NCBI RefSeq assembly: GCF_002887735.1
Contig: NZ_PKQP01000002.1
Span: forward strand, 186,001 to 250,000
Direction: 5' to 3'
Length of the DNA: 64,000 nucleotides
From: Stenotrophomonas bentonitica
Lineage (GTDB): Bacteria; Pseudomonadota; Gammaproteobacteria; Xanthomonadales; Xanthomonadaceae
The notes beneath the pieces were generated by a model, which did no database searches, was not told the origin of the DNA, and saw only the letters and a list, made by a program, of their open reading frames with translations. The position numbers and the translations under genes are program-made. Positions 6,718 to 15,620 of this stretch are shown one piece after another. Within the stretch, counting starts at the first letter, position 1, and every line of letters starts with the position of its first letter.

Positions 6718-9700
6718 ATGGACTTTTCCCGTTTTTTCATTGACAGGCCGATCTTCGCGGCGGTGCTGTCGATCGTGATCTTCGCCGCTGGCCTGATCGC
6801 GATCCCGATGCTGCCGATCAGCGAGTACCCCGAAGTGGTGCCGCCCTCGGTGGTGGTGCGCACGGTGTACCCGGGCGCCAACCCCAAAGTGATCGCTGAA
6901 ACGGTGGCCACGCCACTGGAAGAAGCGATCAACGGCGTCGAGGACATGATGTACATCAAGTCCGTCGCCGGCTCGGACGGCGTGCTGCAGATGACGGTGA
7001 CCTTCCGCCCGGGTACCGATCCGGACGAAGCCGCGGTCAAGGTGCAGAACCGCGTCGCCCAGGCGCAGGCGCGCCTGCCCGAGGACGTGCGCCGCCAGGG
7101 TGTCTCCACCCAGAAGCAGTCGCCGACCTTCCTGATGGTGGTCCATCTGACCTCGCCGGACGGCAAGTACGACTCGCTGTACCTGCGCAACTACGCCCGC
7201 CTGCACGTCAAGGATGCCCTGGCACGCCTGCAGGGCGTCGGTGATGCGCAGATGTTCGGCGGCGGTGACTACGCCATGCGTGCGTGGCTGGACCCGGACA
7301 AGATCGCCGCGCGCGGCCTGACCGCCAGCGACGTGGTGCGTGCGATGCGCGAGCAGAACGTGCAGGTCTCGGCCGGCCAGCTCGGCGCCGAGCCGATGCC
7401 GAGCAGCGACTTCCTGACCCTGATCAACGCCCAGGGTCGCCTGCGCAGCGAACAGGAATTCCGCGATATCGTGCTCAAGGCCGGTGACGACGGTGAAGTG
7501 GTGCGCCTGTCCGATGTCGCCCGCCTGGAGCTGGGCGCCGGTGACTACACGCTGCGCTCGCAGCTGGACGGCAAGAACGCGGTCGGTATCGGTATCTTCC
7601 AGGCCCCCGGCGCGAACGCGCTGGAAATCCGCGACTCGGTCATCCACACCATGGATGAGCTGACCAAGCAGTTCCCGCCGGGCGTGAAGTACGAAGCGGT
7701 GTATGACACCACCATCTTCGTGCGCGATTCGGTCAAGGCCGTGGTCTCCACGCTGCTCGAGGCGATCGCCCTGGTGGTGCTGGTGGTGATCCTGTTCCTG
7801 CAGACCTGGCGTGCCTCGATCATTCCGCTGATCGCCGTGCCGGTGTCGATCGTGGGTACCTTCGCGGCGCTGTACGTACTCGGCTTCTCGATCAACACCC
7901 TGACCCTGTTCGGGCTGGTGCTGGCGATCGGCATCGTGGTCGATGACGCGATCGTGGTGGTGGAGAACGTCGAACGCAACATCGAAGAAGGCCTGACTCC
8001 GCTGGCCGCCGCCCACCAGGCAATGCGTGAAGTGTCCGGCCCGATCGTGGCGATCGCGCTGGTGCTGTGTGCCGTGTTCGTGCCGATGGCGTTCCTGTCC
8101 GGTGTGACCGGTGCGTTCTACAAGCAGTTCGCCGTCACCATCGCGATTTCGACCGTGATCTCGGCGATCAACTCGTTGACCTTGTCGCCGGCCCTGGCCG
8201 CACGCCTGCTCAAGCCGCACGGCGCGCCGAAGGATGGCCTCACCCGCCTGATCGACCGTCTGTTCGGATGGATCTTCCGTCCGTTCAACCGCTTCTTCAA
8301 GACCAGTTCGGAGAAGTACCACGGTTCGGTTGGCCGCCTGCTGGGCCGTCGTGGCCTGGTGTTCGTGGTCTACGCCGGCCTGCTGCTGGCCACCGGCCTG
8401 ATGTTCAAGGCGGTGCCGGCCGGCTTCATTCCGACCCAGGACAAGCTGTACCTGATTGCCGGCGTGAAGCTGCCGGAAGGCTCCTCGATCGCACGTACCG
8501 ACGCCATGCTGGCCAAGGTCGCCGAGATCGCGCGCAATACCGATGGCGTGGCGCACACGATCCAGTTCCCGGGTCTGAACGCGCTGCAGTTCACCAACAC
8601 GCCCAACACCGGTGTCGCGTTCGTTCCGCTCAAGCCGTTCAGTGAGCGCAAGGGCCGCACCGCCGCGCAGATCAATGCCGAGATCAACGCCAAGATCGCC
8701 GGGCTGCAGGAGGGCTTTGCGTTCTCCATGATGCCGCCGCCGATCCTCGGCCTGGGCAACGGCAACGGCTACCAGATGTTCATCCAGGACCGCGGCAATC
8801 TCGGCTATGGCGCACTGCAGACGGCGGTGAGCACGATGCAGGGTGCCGTCGCGCAGACGCCGGGCATGGCGTTCCCGATCACCAGCTACCAGGCCAACGT
8901 GCCGCAGCTGGATGCCGAAGTAGACCGCGTCAAGGCCAAGGCCCAGGGCGTCGAGCTGACCGAATTGTTCGACACGCTGCAGACCTACCTGGGCTCGGCG
9001 TACGTCAACGACTTCAACCAGTTCGGTCGTACCTGGCAGGTGATCGCCCAAGCCGACGGCCAGTTCCGTGACAGCGTGGAAGACATCGGTCGCCTGCGTA
9101 CCCGCAACAACCGTGGCGAGATGGTGCCGATCGGCTCGATGGTCACCGTGAAGCAGACCTACGGCCCGGACCCGGTGCTGCGCTTCAACGGTTACCCGGC
9201 GGCCGATCTGGCCGGCGAAGCCGACCCGCGCATGCTGTCCTCGGCCGAGGCCATGACCAAGCTGACCGAAATCGCCGGCAAGGTACTCCCGGTCGGCATG
9301 CAGACCGAATGGACCGACCTGAGCTACCAGCAGGCCACCCAGGGCAAGGCCGCCTTCATCGTGTTCCCGGTGGCGATCCTGCTGGCCTTCCTGGTGCTGG
9401 CCGCGCTGTATGAAAGCTGGTCGTTGCCGCTGGCGGTGATCCTGATTGTCCCCATGACCCTGCTGTCCGCGTTGTTCGGCGTATGGATGACCGGTGGCGA
9501 CAACAACGTGTTCGTGCAGGTCGGCCTGGTGGTGCTGATGGGCCTGGCGTGCAAGAACGCGATCCTGATCGTCGAGTTCGCCCGTGAACTGGAAATGGGC
9601 GGCAAGGGCATCGTCGAGGCTGCACTGGAAGCGTGCCGCCTGCGTCTGCGCCCGATCGTGATGACCTCCATCGCGTTCATTGCCGGCACCATCCCGCTGG

Positions 9701-9888
9701 TGATCTCGCATGGCGCCGGTGCGGAAGTCCGCTCGGTGACCGGTATCACGGTGTTCGCCGGCATGCTGGGCGTCACCCTGTTCGGCCTGTTCCTGACCCC
9801 GGTGTTCTACGTGGCCCTGCGCAAGTTCGTCAGCCGTAACGGCGGCGGGCAGCTGGTGACCCACGGCGAACCGACCATCCATCATTGA
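6718..9888 (+). CDS. smeW: RND multidrug efflux pump SmeW (HAE1 family)
   Basis: Proton-driven inner-membrane transporter, 1056 residues, normal for HAE1 pumps. It starts with the family signature FSRFFIDRPIFAAVLSIVI. Twelve membrane segments are implied: one near the N terminus, a block at about 340-560, one near 550, and a second block at about 880-1045, around two large periplasmic porter loops. The proton-relay aspartate pair is present at residues 409-410 (IVVDDAIVVVEN). Gene order and MexF-like character support SmeW, which in S. maltophilia exports chloramphenicol, quinolones and tetracyclines when the operon is derepressed. No frameshift or stop is seen. Confidence 0.95.
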   Translation: MDFSRFFIDRPIFAAVLSIVIFAAGLIAIPMLPISEYPEVVPPSVVVRTVYPGANPKVIAETVATPLEEAINGVEDMMYIKSVAGSDGVLQMTVTFRPGTDPDEAAVKVQNRVAQAQARLPEDVRRQGVSTQKQSPTFLMVVHLTSPDGKYDSLYLRNYARLHVKDALARLQGVGDAQMFGGGDYAMRAWLDPDKIAARGLTASDVVRAMREQNVQVSAGQLGAEPMPSSDFLTLINAQGRLRSEQEFRDIVLKAGDDGEVVRLSDVARLELGAGDYTLRSQLDGKNAVGIGIFQAPGANALEIRDSVIHTMDELTKQFPPGVKYEAVYDTTIFVRDSVKAVVSTLLEAIALVVLVVILFLQTWRASIIPLIAVPVSIVGTFAALYVLGFSINTLTLFGLVLAIGIVVDDAIVVVENVERNIEEGLTPLAAAHQAMREVSGPIVAIALVLCAVFVPMAFLSGVTGAFYKQFAVTIAISTVISAINSLTLSPALAARLLKPHGAPKDGLTRLIDRLFGWIFRPFNRFFKTSSEKYHGSVGRLLGRRGLVFVVYAGLLLATGLMFKAVPAGFIPTQDKLYLIAGVKLPEGSSIARTDAMLAKVAEIARNTDGVAHTIQFPGLNALQFTNTPNTGVAFVPLKPFSERKGRTAAQINAEINAKIAGLQEGFAFSMMPPPILGLGNGNGYQMFIQDRGNLGYGALQTAVSTMQGAVAQTPGMAFPITSYQANVPQLDAEVDRVKAKAQGVELTELFDTLQTYLGSAYVNDFNQFGRTWQVIAQADGQFRDSVEDIGRLRTRNNRGEMVPIGSMVTVKQTYGPDPVLRFNGYPAADLAGEADPRMLSSAEAMTKLTEIAGKVLPVGMQTEWTDLSYQQATQGKAAFIVFPVAILLAFLVLAALYESWSLPLAVILIVPMTLLSALFGVWMTGGDNNVFVQVGLVVLMGLACKNAILIVEFARELEMGGKGIVEAALEACRLRLRPIVMTSIAFIAGTIPLVISHGAGAEVRSVTGITVFAGMLGVTLFGLFLTPVFYVALRKFVSRNGGGQLVTHGEPTIHH

Positions 9889-9913
9889 TTCCTTCCCCCG
9901 CGAGGTTTTTCAC

Positions 9914-10651
9914 ATGAATACCGCTACCCAAAAGATCGCCCTGGTCACCGGTGCCACCCGCGGCATCGGCCTGGAAACCGTCCGCCAGCTGGCCCAGGCC
10001 GGCGTGCACACGCTGCTGGCTGGGCGCAAGCGCGACGTCGCCGTGGCCGAGGCGCTGAAGCTGCAGGCCGAGGGCCTGCCGGTCGAAGCGATCCAGCTCG
10101 ACGTAGGCGATGCCGCCGGCATCGCCGCCGCCGTGCAGACCGTGACCGAGCGTCACGGCCGCCTGGACATCCTGGTCAACAACGCCGGCATCCTGCTCGA
10201 CGACCCAAAGCTGGCGCCGTCGGCGCAGACCCTGCAGACCTGGCGCGATACCTTCGACACCAACGTGTTCGCCGTGATCGCCGTTACCCAAGCCTTCCTG
10301 CCCCTGCTCAACGCCTCGCCGGCTGGCCGCATCGTCAACGTCTCCAGCATCCTGGGCTCGCTGACCCTGCACAGCCAGCCGGGCTCGCCGATCTACGGCT
10401 TCGCGGTGCCCGCCTACAACGCCTCCAAGAGTGCGGTGAATGCGTGGACCGTACAGCTCGCCTACGAGCTGCGCGACAGCACCACCAAGGTCAACACCGT
10501 GCATCCGGGCTACGTCAAAACCGACATGAACGGCGGTGAGGGCGAGATCGACATCAGCGAAGGCGCACGCTCCAGCGTCGGCATGGCGCTGATCGATGCC
10601 GATGGCCCCAACGGCAGCTTCACCTACCTCGGCGAGGTGCTGCCATGGTGA
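9914..10651 (+). CDS. smeU2: Short-chain dehydrogenase SmeU2 within the efflux operon
   Basis: 245 residues, a classical SDR: TGATRGIGLETV nucleotide-binding motif near residue 13, NNAGIL near 89, Ser in VNVSSILGS, and the catalytic YNASK (PAYNASKSAV). Unlike SmeU1 it keeps the complete Ser-Tyr-Lys set and is likely an active NADP(H)-dependent carbonyl reductase. It starts 25 bp after smeW with a GCGAGG site and overlaps the start of smeX by 7 bp, so the three are co-translated. The substrate is unknown; one idea is reduction of toxic carbonyl compounds that the pump also handles. Confidence 0.92.
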   Translation: MNTATQKIALVTGATRGIGLETVRQLAQAGVHTLLAGRKRDVAVAEALKLQAEGLPVEAIQLDVGDAAGIAAAVQTVTERHGRLDILVNNAGILLDDPKLAPSAQTLQTWRDTFDTNVFAVIAVTQAFLPLLNASPAGRIVNVSSILGSLTLHSQPGSPIYGFAVPAYNASKSAVNAWTVQLAYELRDSTTKVNTVHPGYVKTDMNGGEGEIDISEGARSSVGMALIDADGPNGSFTYLGEVLPW

Positions 10652-12075
10652 TCCGCCTGTTGACCGTGGCCGTGACCAGCGCGCTGCTGGCCGGCTGCGT
10701 CAGCGTCGGCCCCAACTACCAGGCGCCACCGGCCGAGCCGGTGACCCTGCAGGGCGCCGCCGCGCCGGTGTTCACCACCACCTCGCCGGTGGCGAGCTGG
10801 TGGGCCCAGTTCGACGATCCGGTGCTGGAGCAGCTGGTGCATGAAGCACTGGGCACCAACCTGGACCTGCGCATCGCGATGTCGCGGGTGCGCGAGGCCC
10901 GCGCGGTGTTCGTCGAGCAGCGCCTGGACCAGTTGCCGCACGTCACCAGCGGCGGCAGCTATGACCGCCGCAAGCAGCCCGATGCCACGGTGGGTGATGA
11001 GCGCGTCTTCAGCGAGACCTACCAGCTCGGCTTCGATGCCGGCTGGGAGCTGGATCTGTTCGGTCGCCAACGCCGTGCCGCCGAAGCGGCGCGCGCGGAC
11101 CTGGGCGCCGAGCAGGACAACCTCGCCGACGCGCAGGTCACCGTCGCCGCCGAAGTAGCCCGTAACTACTTCGAGCTGCGCGGTACCCAGAAGCGCATCG
11201 CGGTGGCCAAGCGCACCCTGGTCAATCTGCGCGACACCCAGAAGCTCACCGAGACCCGCTGGGAACTGGGCGCCGGCAGCGAGCTGGACGTGCAGAGCAG
11301 CCGTGCGCGCCTGAAGGCGATCGAGGCCGACATCCCGCTGCTGGAAGTCGCCGAAGTGCAGTCGCGTCATCGCCTGGCCGTCCTGCTGGGGCAGCGTCCG
11401 GATGCACTGGACAGCCTGCTGCAGCCGCGCGAGATGCGGCCGTACGCCAAGGCGTTGCCGTTGGGTGACACCACCGATCTGCTGCGTCAGCGCGCCGATG
11501 TGCGCGTGGCCGAGCGTCGGCTGGCGGCGGCCACCGCGCGCGTTGGCGTTGCCACCGCGGACCTGTTCCCGCGGATCAGCCTGAGTGGGTTCGTCGGCTT
11601 CCTGTCCGGTGATGCCAGCGGGTTGGTCAACGGCAACAACAAGGCGTGGTCGGTGACCCCGTCGATCAGCTGGGCTGCCTTCGATTTCGGCACGGTCAAA
11701 GCCCGTCTGCGCGCCAGCAAGGCGCAGGCCGACGGTGCCGCCGCCGAGTATGAGAAGGCGGTGCTGCTGGCGCTGGAAGACACCGAGAACGCGCTGACGC
11801 GGTACGCCAAGCAGCAGGCCCGCCTGGCGATCGTCGCCGAGCAGGCCCAGGCGGCGGGTCGCGCGGAGGAACTGGCGCAGATCCGCTTCCGCGAGGGGTC
11901 GGAAGACTTCCTGACCCTGCTCGATGCACAACGCACCCAGCTGGCCGCGGACGATGCACTGGCCGAGGCCGAATCCACGGTCAACGTCAGTGTGGTGGGG
12001 GTGTACAAGGCCTTGGGTGGCTGGGGCCAGCAGCAGGATGCAGCCAACACCCCGGTGGCGGTGACGCAGCGCTGA
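10645..12075 (+). CDS. smeX: Outer-membrane efflux channel lipoprotein SmeX
   Basis: TolC/OprM-type channel, 476 residues. The signal peptide ends in lipobox LAGC (Cys18) followed by VSVGPNYQAPP, standard for the NodT/OprN group. Two homologous halves with long helices (around 60-240 and 270-460) form the periplasmic alpha-barrel and outer-membrane beta-barrel. Motifs include WWAQFDDPVLEQLV, ELDLFGRQRRA and RADVRVAERRL. It is the last gene of the operon and overlaps smeU2. Together with SmeV and SmeW it completes a tripartite pump without relying on an unlinked channel. Confidence 0.93.
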   Translation: MVIRLLTVAVTSALLAGCVSVGPNYQAPPAEPVTLQGAAAPVFTTTSPVASWWAQFDDPVLEQLVHEALGTNLDLRIAMSRVREARAVFVEQRLDQLPHVTSGGSYDRRKQPDATVGDERVFSETYQLGFDAGWELDLFGRQRRAAEAARADLGAEQDNLADAQVTVAAEVARNYFELRGTQKRIAVAKRTLVNLRDTQKLTETRWELGAGSELDVQSSRARLKAIEADIPLLEVAEVQSRHRLAVLLGQRPDALDSLLQPREMRPYAKALPLGDTTDLLRQRADVRVAERRLAAATARVGVATADLFPRISLSGFVGFLSGDASGLVNGNNKAWSVTPSISWAAFDFGTVKARLRASKAQADGAAAEYEKAVLLALEDTENALTRYAKQQARLAIVAEQAQAAGRAEELAQIRFREGSEDFLTLLDAQRTQLAADDALAEAESTVNVSVVGVYKALGGWGQQQDAANTPVAVTQR

Positions 12076-12088
12076 CCGGCCGCAGGTC

Positions 12089-12116
12089 GCAGGGGCGGCG
12101 AAGGCGCCGTCCCTGC
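12089..12116 (+). terminator. Strong hairpin after smeX, possible operon end
   Basis: GCAGGGGCGGCG (12089-12100) pairs with CGCCGTCCCTGC (12105-12116), with one G-T pair and a 4-base loop. No clear T-tract follows, so it may be a 3' stabiliser or a weak terminator. Confidence 0.5.
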
Positions 12117-12232
12117 AAGAATGGCAACAGCCGTCACATCCGCTGCGCAGGGCGTCGCGGTTGACGGCTTTGCCTCTGCACGGTGCCAATGCACGATGCT
12201 ACAAGCGTGGGTTGTTCTCTGGAGTGGCCCGC

Positions 12233-12505
12233 ATGCAACCCAATCAGTGGCGTCCTGTCCGTCCGCGTGTGCAGGAGCCGGGCATGGGATCCGGCGCGGG
12301 GCTTTCGCGCGGTGTCATCGCGCTGCTGGTCGCCGCGATCATCGTGGTCGCCATCGGATTCGCCCGCTTGACCGAAGGCCTGTTCGAGATCGGCCTGATC
12401 GCCACCGGTGTGTTCATCGCCATCGGCGCGCGGATCTGCCAGGCACGCGAGCAGCATCAGGCGCTTTACCAGCTGCTGCAGCAGATCGATGAGCGGCAGC
12501 CGTGA
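12233..12505 (+). CDS. Small membrane protein of unknown function
   Basis: 90 residues from the ATG at 12233, which has a GGAG site about 9 bases ahead; a longer in-frame TTG start is unsupported. One or two hydrophobic segments (VIALLVAAIIVVAIGFARL and FEIGLIATGVFIAIGARI, residues about 27-65) form a likely helical hairpin in the inner membrane, with a charged Gln-rich tail (HQALYQLLQQIDERQP). I do not recognise the family. It stands alone between the sme operon and a convergent phosphatase-family gene. Confidence 0.65.
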   Translation: MQPNQWRPVRPRVQEPGMGSGAGLSRGVIALLVAAIIVVAIGFARLTEGLFEIGLIATGVFIAIGARICQAREQHQALYQLLQQIDERQP

Positions 12506-12587
12506 TCGGCGGCGGGAAAGCGCAGGGCCGCAGGGCGGCCATGCGCAAGCCGATGGACGGTGCTATGACCGCCCATCGCGCATCTGC

Positions 12588-13460
12588 TTACCGGACCGTC
12601 GGCGTCGATGCGGGGAACCGCAGCTCGGCCTGGACCGGGTAGTGGTCCGAAGGCAGCACGCCACCGGGTTTCTGGTCCAGCGTGCTGAAACGGTCCACGC
12701 TGAAACCGCGTACCAGGATCCAGTCCAGTTCCACCGTCGGTTTGCCGGTGAAATCGTGGAAGGTCAGGCGCGGGCCTTCGACCTTGCCGGCGAGTTCGCG
12801 GGCATCGCCCAACGCGGCAGTGAAGGCCTTGTAGGTGTCGCTGCCGGGTTCACTGTTGAAATCGCCGGTGACCACGACCGGGATGTCCTTGGGCAGCGTC
12901 GCCAGCCGCGAGACGATCAGCTTCGCACCGAGCTCGCGGCGCGGCTCATCTTCCTCGCGGTAGGGCAGGTGGGTGTTGAACAGGTAGAAGCGTTGGCCGT
13001 CGGCCTGACGCTGGAACAGCGCCCAGGTCACCATGCGCGGGAACAGGTTGCCCCAGGTGATGCTGCCCGGCACATCCGGCGTATCGGAGAGCCAGAAGTC
13101 GCCCGATTCGAGCACCTTCAAGCGCGCGCTGTCGTACAGCACGCCCATGTGTTCGTCGGCGTTGCCGCCGCGGCGGTCCCTGCCGAACAGGGTGTAGCCG
13201 GGCAGGTGCGCGACCAGGTACTCGCCCTGTTTCCGCACCAGCTCCTGGGTGCCGATTACCTCGGGTTTCTGTTCGCGGATCAGCGTGACCATCGCATCGC
13301 GGCGGTCTTCCCAGCGCTTGCCGGGGTCAGTATCGGCCGGCGTGCGCACGTTGAACGACATGACTTTCAACGCGTCCGGTGCCTGCGCCCAGGCGCTGCC
13401 CAGCGGGGCGGCAAACATCATCAGGGCCAGCAGCGCGGGCCGGTGGAAACGAAACAGCAT
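12588..13460 (-). CDS. Secreted endonuclease/exonuclease/phosphatase-family protein
   Basis: 290 residues from the ATG at 13460, preceded by a GGAGGG site; an ATG five codons earlier lacks one. An N-terminal signal peptide (LLALMMFAAPLGSAWAQA) sends it to the periplasm or outside. The metal-dependent EEP fold is shown by MSFNVRTP (Asn), GTQEL (Glu), FNTHLPY, VTGDFNSEPGS (Asp/Asn) and the terminal SDHYPV (Asp-His). Family members hydrolyse phosphodiester bonds in nucleic acids, sphingomyelin or inositol phosphates; the substrate here is open. The gene is monocistronic. Confidence 0.88.
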   Translation of the reverse strand: MLFRFHRPALLALMMFAAPLGSAWAQAPDALKVMSFNVRTPADTDPGKRWEDRRDAMVTLIREQKPEVIGTQELVRKQGEYLVAHLPGYTLFGRDRRGGNADEHMGVLYDSARLKVLESGDFWLSDTPDVPGSITWGNLFPRMVTWALFQRQADGQRFYLFNTHLPYREEDEPRRELGAKLIVSRLATLPKDIPVVVTGDFNSEPGSDTYKAFTAALGDARELAGKVEGPRLTFHDFTGKPTVELDWILVRGFSVDRFSTLDQKPGGVLPSDHYPVQAELRFPASTPTVR

Positions 13461-13560
13461 GTGGAATCCCTCCATTCCATGAAAACGTTCCCAAAGGGTC
13501 GCATGGAAGGGCGGGGAAAGGATATGCGCGACATGGCGGTTGGGCGGGGCGCCGGTCGGA

Positions 13561-14229
13561 TCAATTCGACAGCAGGATCACCCCGATCGTGAGGTTGATG
13601 AGCGATCCCAGCACCAGCACCCATACCGTGGAGAGGATCGTGTTCAACCAGGAGCGTTGAAGCGCGACCTTCAGCCACCCGGCCTGGACCACCGCATACC
13701 ACAGCGCGGCGATCACCCCCACCGCAGTGCCGAGCACGGTCGACAGCTCGCCGGGCAGCCGTACGAACACCATGCTGGTGGACAATGTCACCGCGAACGG
13801 GGCGGTCAGGTAGCACTGCATGAAAAACGGTCGGCGCAGCGACTCCCGGGTCATCGACACATGCTTGCGCCGCAGCAGGTGCGTGGTGGTCACCAGCGGC
13901 CAGATGGCGAAGGTGATCGAGCGGTACAGCAGCAGGCTTTCCTCATTGCCGAAAATCGAACGCGACAGTGCACCGGTGCCGACCACCTGCTGGTGCAGCA
14001 TCAGCTCCACCCCGTGAGCGACCAGCACCGACAGCATCAGGAACATCGGCGGGCTGATCGCATCGTCGAACTGGCGGTCCAGCTTTTCCTTCAGCTCGGT
14101 ATCCACGTACTGGGCCATCCGCCGCGGATGCACCACCACGCGGTACAGCGTGCGCGGGAAGAACAGAAACCAGGTGCACAGCTCGTAGAGAAACTCTTCC
14201 AGCGACCGCAGCAGTTTGAGGAAGTCCAT
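13561..14229 (-). CDS. Polytopic membrane protein of unknown function
   Basis: 222 residues. A cytoplasmic N-terminal segment (LRSLEEFLYELCTWFLFFPRTLYRVVVHP) is followed by about four to five membrane helices: PPMFLMLSVLVAHGVELML, YRSITFAIWPLVTTTHLL, PFFMQCYLTAPFAVTLSTSM, TAVGVIAALWYAVVQAGWL and STVWVLVLGSLINLTIGVI. The layout resembles permease-like or Yip1-like small membrane proteins, but I do not recognise a named family. It follows the secreted PPC-like gene with about 55 bp between and may be cotranscribed with it. Confidence 0.8.
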   Translation of the reverse strand: MDFLKLLRSLEEFLYELCTWFLFFPRTLYRVVVHPRRMAQYVDTELKEKLDRQFDDAISPPMFLMLSVLVAHGVELMLHQQVVGTGALSRSIFGNEESLLLYRSITFAIWPLVTTTHLLRRKHVSMTRESLRRPFFMQCYLTAPFAVTLSTSMVFVRLPGELSTVLGTAVGVIAALWYAVVQAGWLKVALQRSWLNTILSTVWVLVLGSLINLTIGVILLSN

Positions 14230-14284
14230 CCCGGGCCCCTTGCGTGGACGAAACCGACACCCCCGAGGATACCCGGGGCTGGCC

Positions 14285-14695
14285 TCAGCGGATGGCGACG
14301 GTCAGGCTGTGCGGTGCCTTCTCACCCCGGCGCGCCTGCGCACGCATCTGGTAGACCTGCACCACATAGGTGCCCGTGGACGGCAGGGTGCCGCTCCACC
14401 GCCGGGTCTCGTCGTTGCTGCCCAGGGCCTCGCCGTGGCCGGGCGTTACGCCGGGCGCGAATACATTGAAATTGGCATTGGGGCTGCCGTCGACCGTGAC
14501 CGCCATGGTCTGGCCGGCACGCGCGGCGATCGTGTAGCGGACGGTGTCATAGCCGGACAACGTCCCACGCAGAGTGGCGCTGCTGGCGCCCTTGGTGAAG
14601 TGCACGGGGGTGGTGGTGACCTTGTCCGCCGCGGTGGCCAGCATCGGCGTCAGGGCGAGCAGGGCGGTCAACAGCAGCGAGCGGAGCGGCGTCAT
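14285..14695 (-). CDS. Secreted beta-sandwich protein, PPC-like (lysozyme-inhibitor-like family)
   Basis: 136 residues from the ATG at 14695, with a GAGGA site 8 bases upstream. The cleavable signal is LLLTALLALTPMLATAA. The remainder (about 110 residues) looks like a small beta-sandwich of the pre-peptidase C-terminal type: HFTKGASSATLRGTLSGYD, VRYTIAARAGQTMAVTV, then YVVQVYQMRAQARRGE. Similar single-domain proteins are often labelled PliG-like lysozyme inhibitors or DNA breaking-rejoining proteins; neither activity can be confirmed here. Periplasmic location is likely. Confidence 0.75.
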   Translation of the reverse strand: MTPLRSLLLTALLALTPMLATAADKVTTTPVHFTKGASSATLRGTLSGYDTVRYTIAARAGQTMAVTVDGSPNANFNVFAPGVTPGHGEALGSNDETRRWSGTLPSTGTYVVQVYQMRAQARRGEKAPHSLTVAIR

Positions 14696-14967
14696 GGCAC
14701 ATCCTCGGTGGGGGCCCGGCAAGGGCCTTTCGTCGCGAGCATGAGCGCGCGCCCATCAAGGGACTGTCGATGCGCTGCAGATCAGCGCTACCGGGCAGTG
14801 AACGCACTGTGCTCTCTCGGTGTCGTTTTCCAGTGCGTTCTGAATTGTTTACGCAGGTGCCCGGCGCGTGCAGGGCGCGCCGCCCGCCACGCACACATGG
14901 GTAACGCGGGCAGGCCTAGCGTGGTTTCACCGGCACCACTTCGATGCCGAACACCGGAGATACGGCA

Positions 14968-15138
14968 ATGGCCAACACCCCGAACCCGCAGCAGGGTCAG
15001 AACGATCCGCAGCGCAACACCCCGCAGCAGGGCCAGCAGGATCAGCAGGATCAGCGCGACCGTGACGCCCAGAAGCAGCAGCAACAGCAGGATCAGCAGG
15101 GCCAGCGGTCGGGCCAGCAGAGCGACCAGGAAGAATAA
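14968..15138 (+). CDS. Short Gln/Asp-rich disordered protein
   Basis: 56 residues from ATG 14968 with a GGAGA site; an in-frame ATG at 14944 is less well placed. After MANTPNP the chain is almost entirely Gln, Asp, Arg, Ser and Gly with runs such as QQQQQ, has no hydrophobic core and no cysteines, and is surely unstructured. A strong two-part hairpin follows immediately, supporting a real transcription unit. The function is unknown; hydrophilin-like or stress-related roles are typical guesses for such proteins, not evidence. Confidence 0.6.
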   Translation: MANTPNPQQGQNDPQRNTPQQGQQDQQDQRDRDAQKQQQQQDQQGQRSGQQSDQEE

Positions 15139-15145
15139 GGCCAGG

Positions 15146-15195
15146 CATGACGCACCGAGGGCCCGGCCGATCTGGCCGGGCCTTTGTGCGTCATG
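15146..15195. terminator. Two-part stem terminator after the Gln-rich gene
   Basis: Outer arms CATGACGCAC (15146-15155) and GTGCGTCATG (15186-15195) enclose inner arms GGCCCGGCC (15160-15168) and GGCCGGGCC (15174-15182), a long cruciform-capable stem. A CTTT run follows the inner stem. Confidence 0.75.
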
Positions 15196-15267
15196 GGCAA
15201 TCACAACGCTTCAGCCATCGCCAGTCGCCGTCGGGCACCGCAGCGGCTTACCGGCTACCATGCCCGC

Positions 15268-15603
15268 ATGAGCATTCCTCTTCCCGACAGCAGCGTGCCA
15301 CGCCTGCTGGGATTCGACGTCCCGACCCTGCAGACCATCGTCGACCATGGTGCGGACGAGGCGATCGTGGCGATGTTGGATGTCTCCCCCGATGCCCACT
15401 GGTTGAAGCTGTTCGACGAACGCGTCGCCGCGCTCAAGGGCGAGCTCGGCCTGGCCGGGGTCGAACTGGACGGCACCTCGATCCTGTTCTTCGGCTCCAT
15501 CGCCGACAGCCGCCGCCTGGCGACGGCCGTGTCGGCCCTGATCAATGCGATCAACATGGAAGTGGCCGGGCGCAACGCGCCTTTCCAGCCGACCGCACCG
15601 TAA
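15268..15603 (+). CDS. Conserved-looking hypothetical cytosolic protein
   Basis: 111 residues from ATG 15268; upstream in-frame starts fall inside the terminator stem. It is soluble with alternating helices and strands (LLGFDVPTLQTIVDHGADEAIVAML, GTSILFFGSIADSRRLATAVSALINAINMEV). There is no signal, membrane segment or recognisable motif. The ribosome site is weak. It stands alone, with a convergent small gene downstream. I do not recognise the family. Confidence 0.65.
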   Translation: MSIPLPDSSVPRLLGFDVPTLQTIVDHGADEAIVAMLDVSPDAHWLKLFDERVAALKGELGLAGVELDGTSILFFGSIADSRRLATAVSALINAINMEVAGRNAPFQPTAP

Positions 15604-15620
15604 CCCAGCCGGCACGGCGC

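Noticed and set aside
6610-9885. A 1091-codon open frame antisense to smeW
   Set aside because: Long antisense frames are normal in high-GC DNA with strong third-position bias. The translation is His/Gln/Arg-rich low-complexity sequence with no family features, and the plus strand is clearly smeW.
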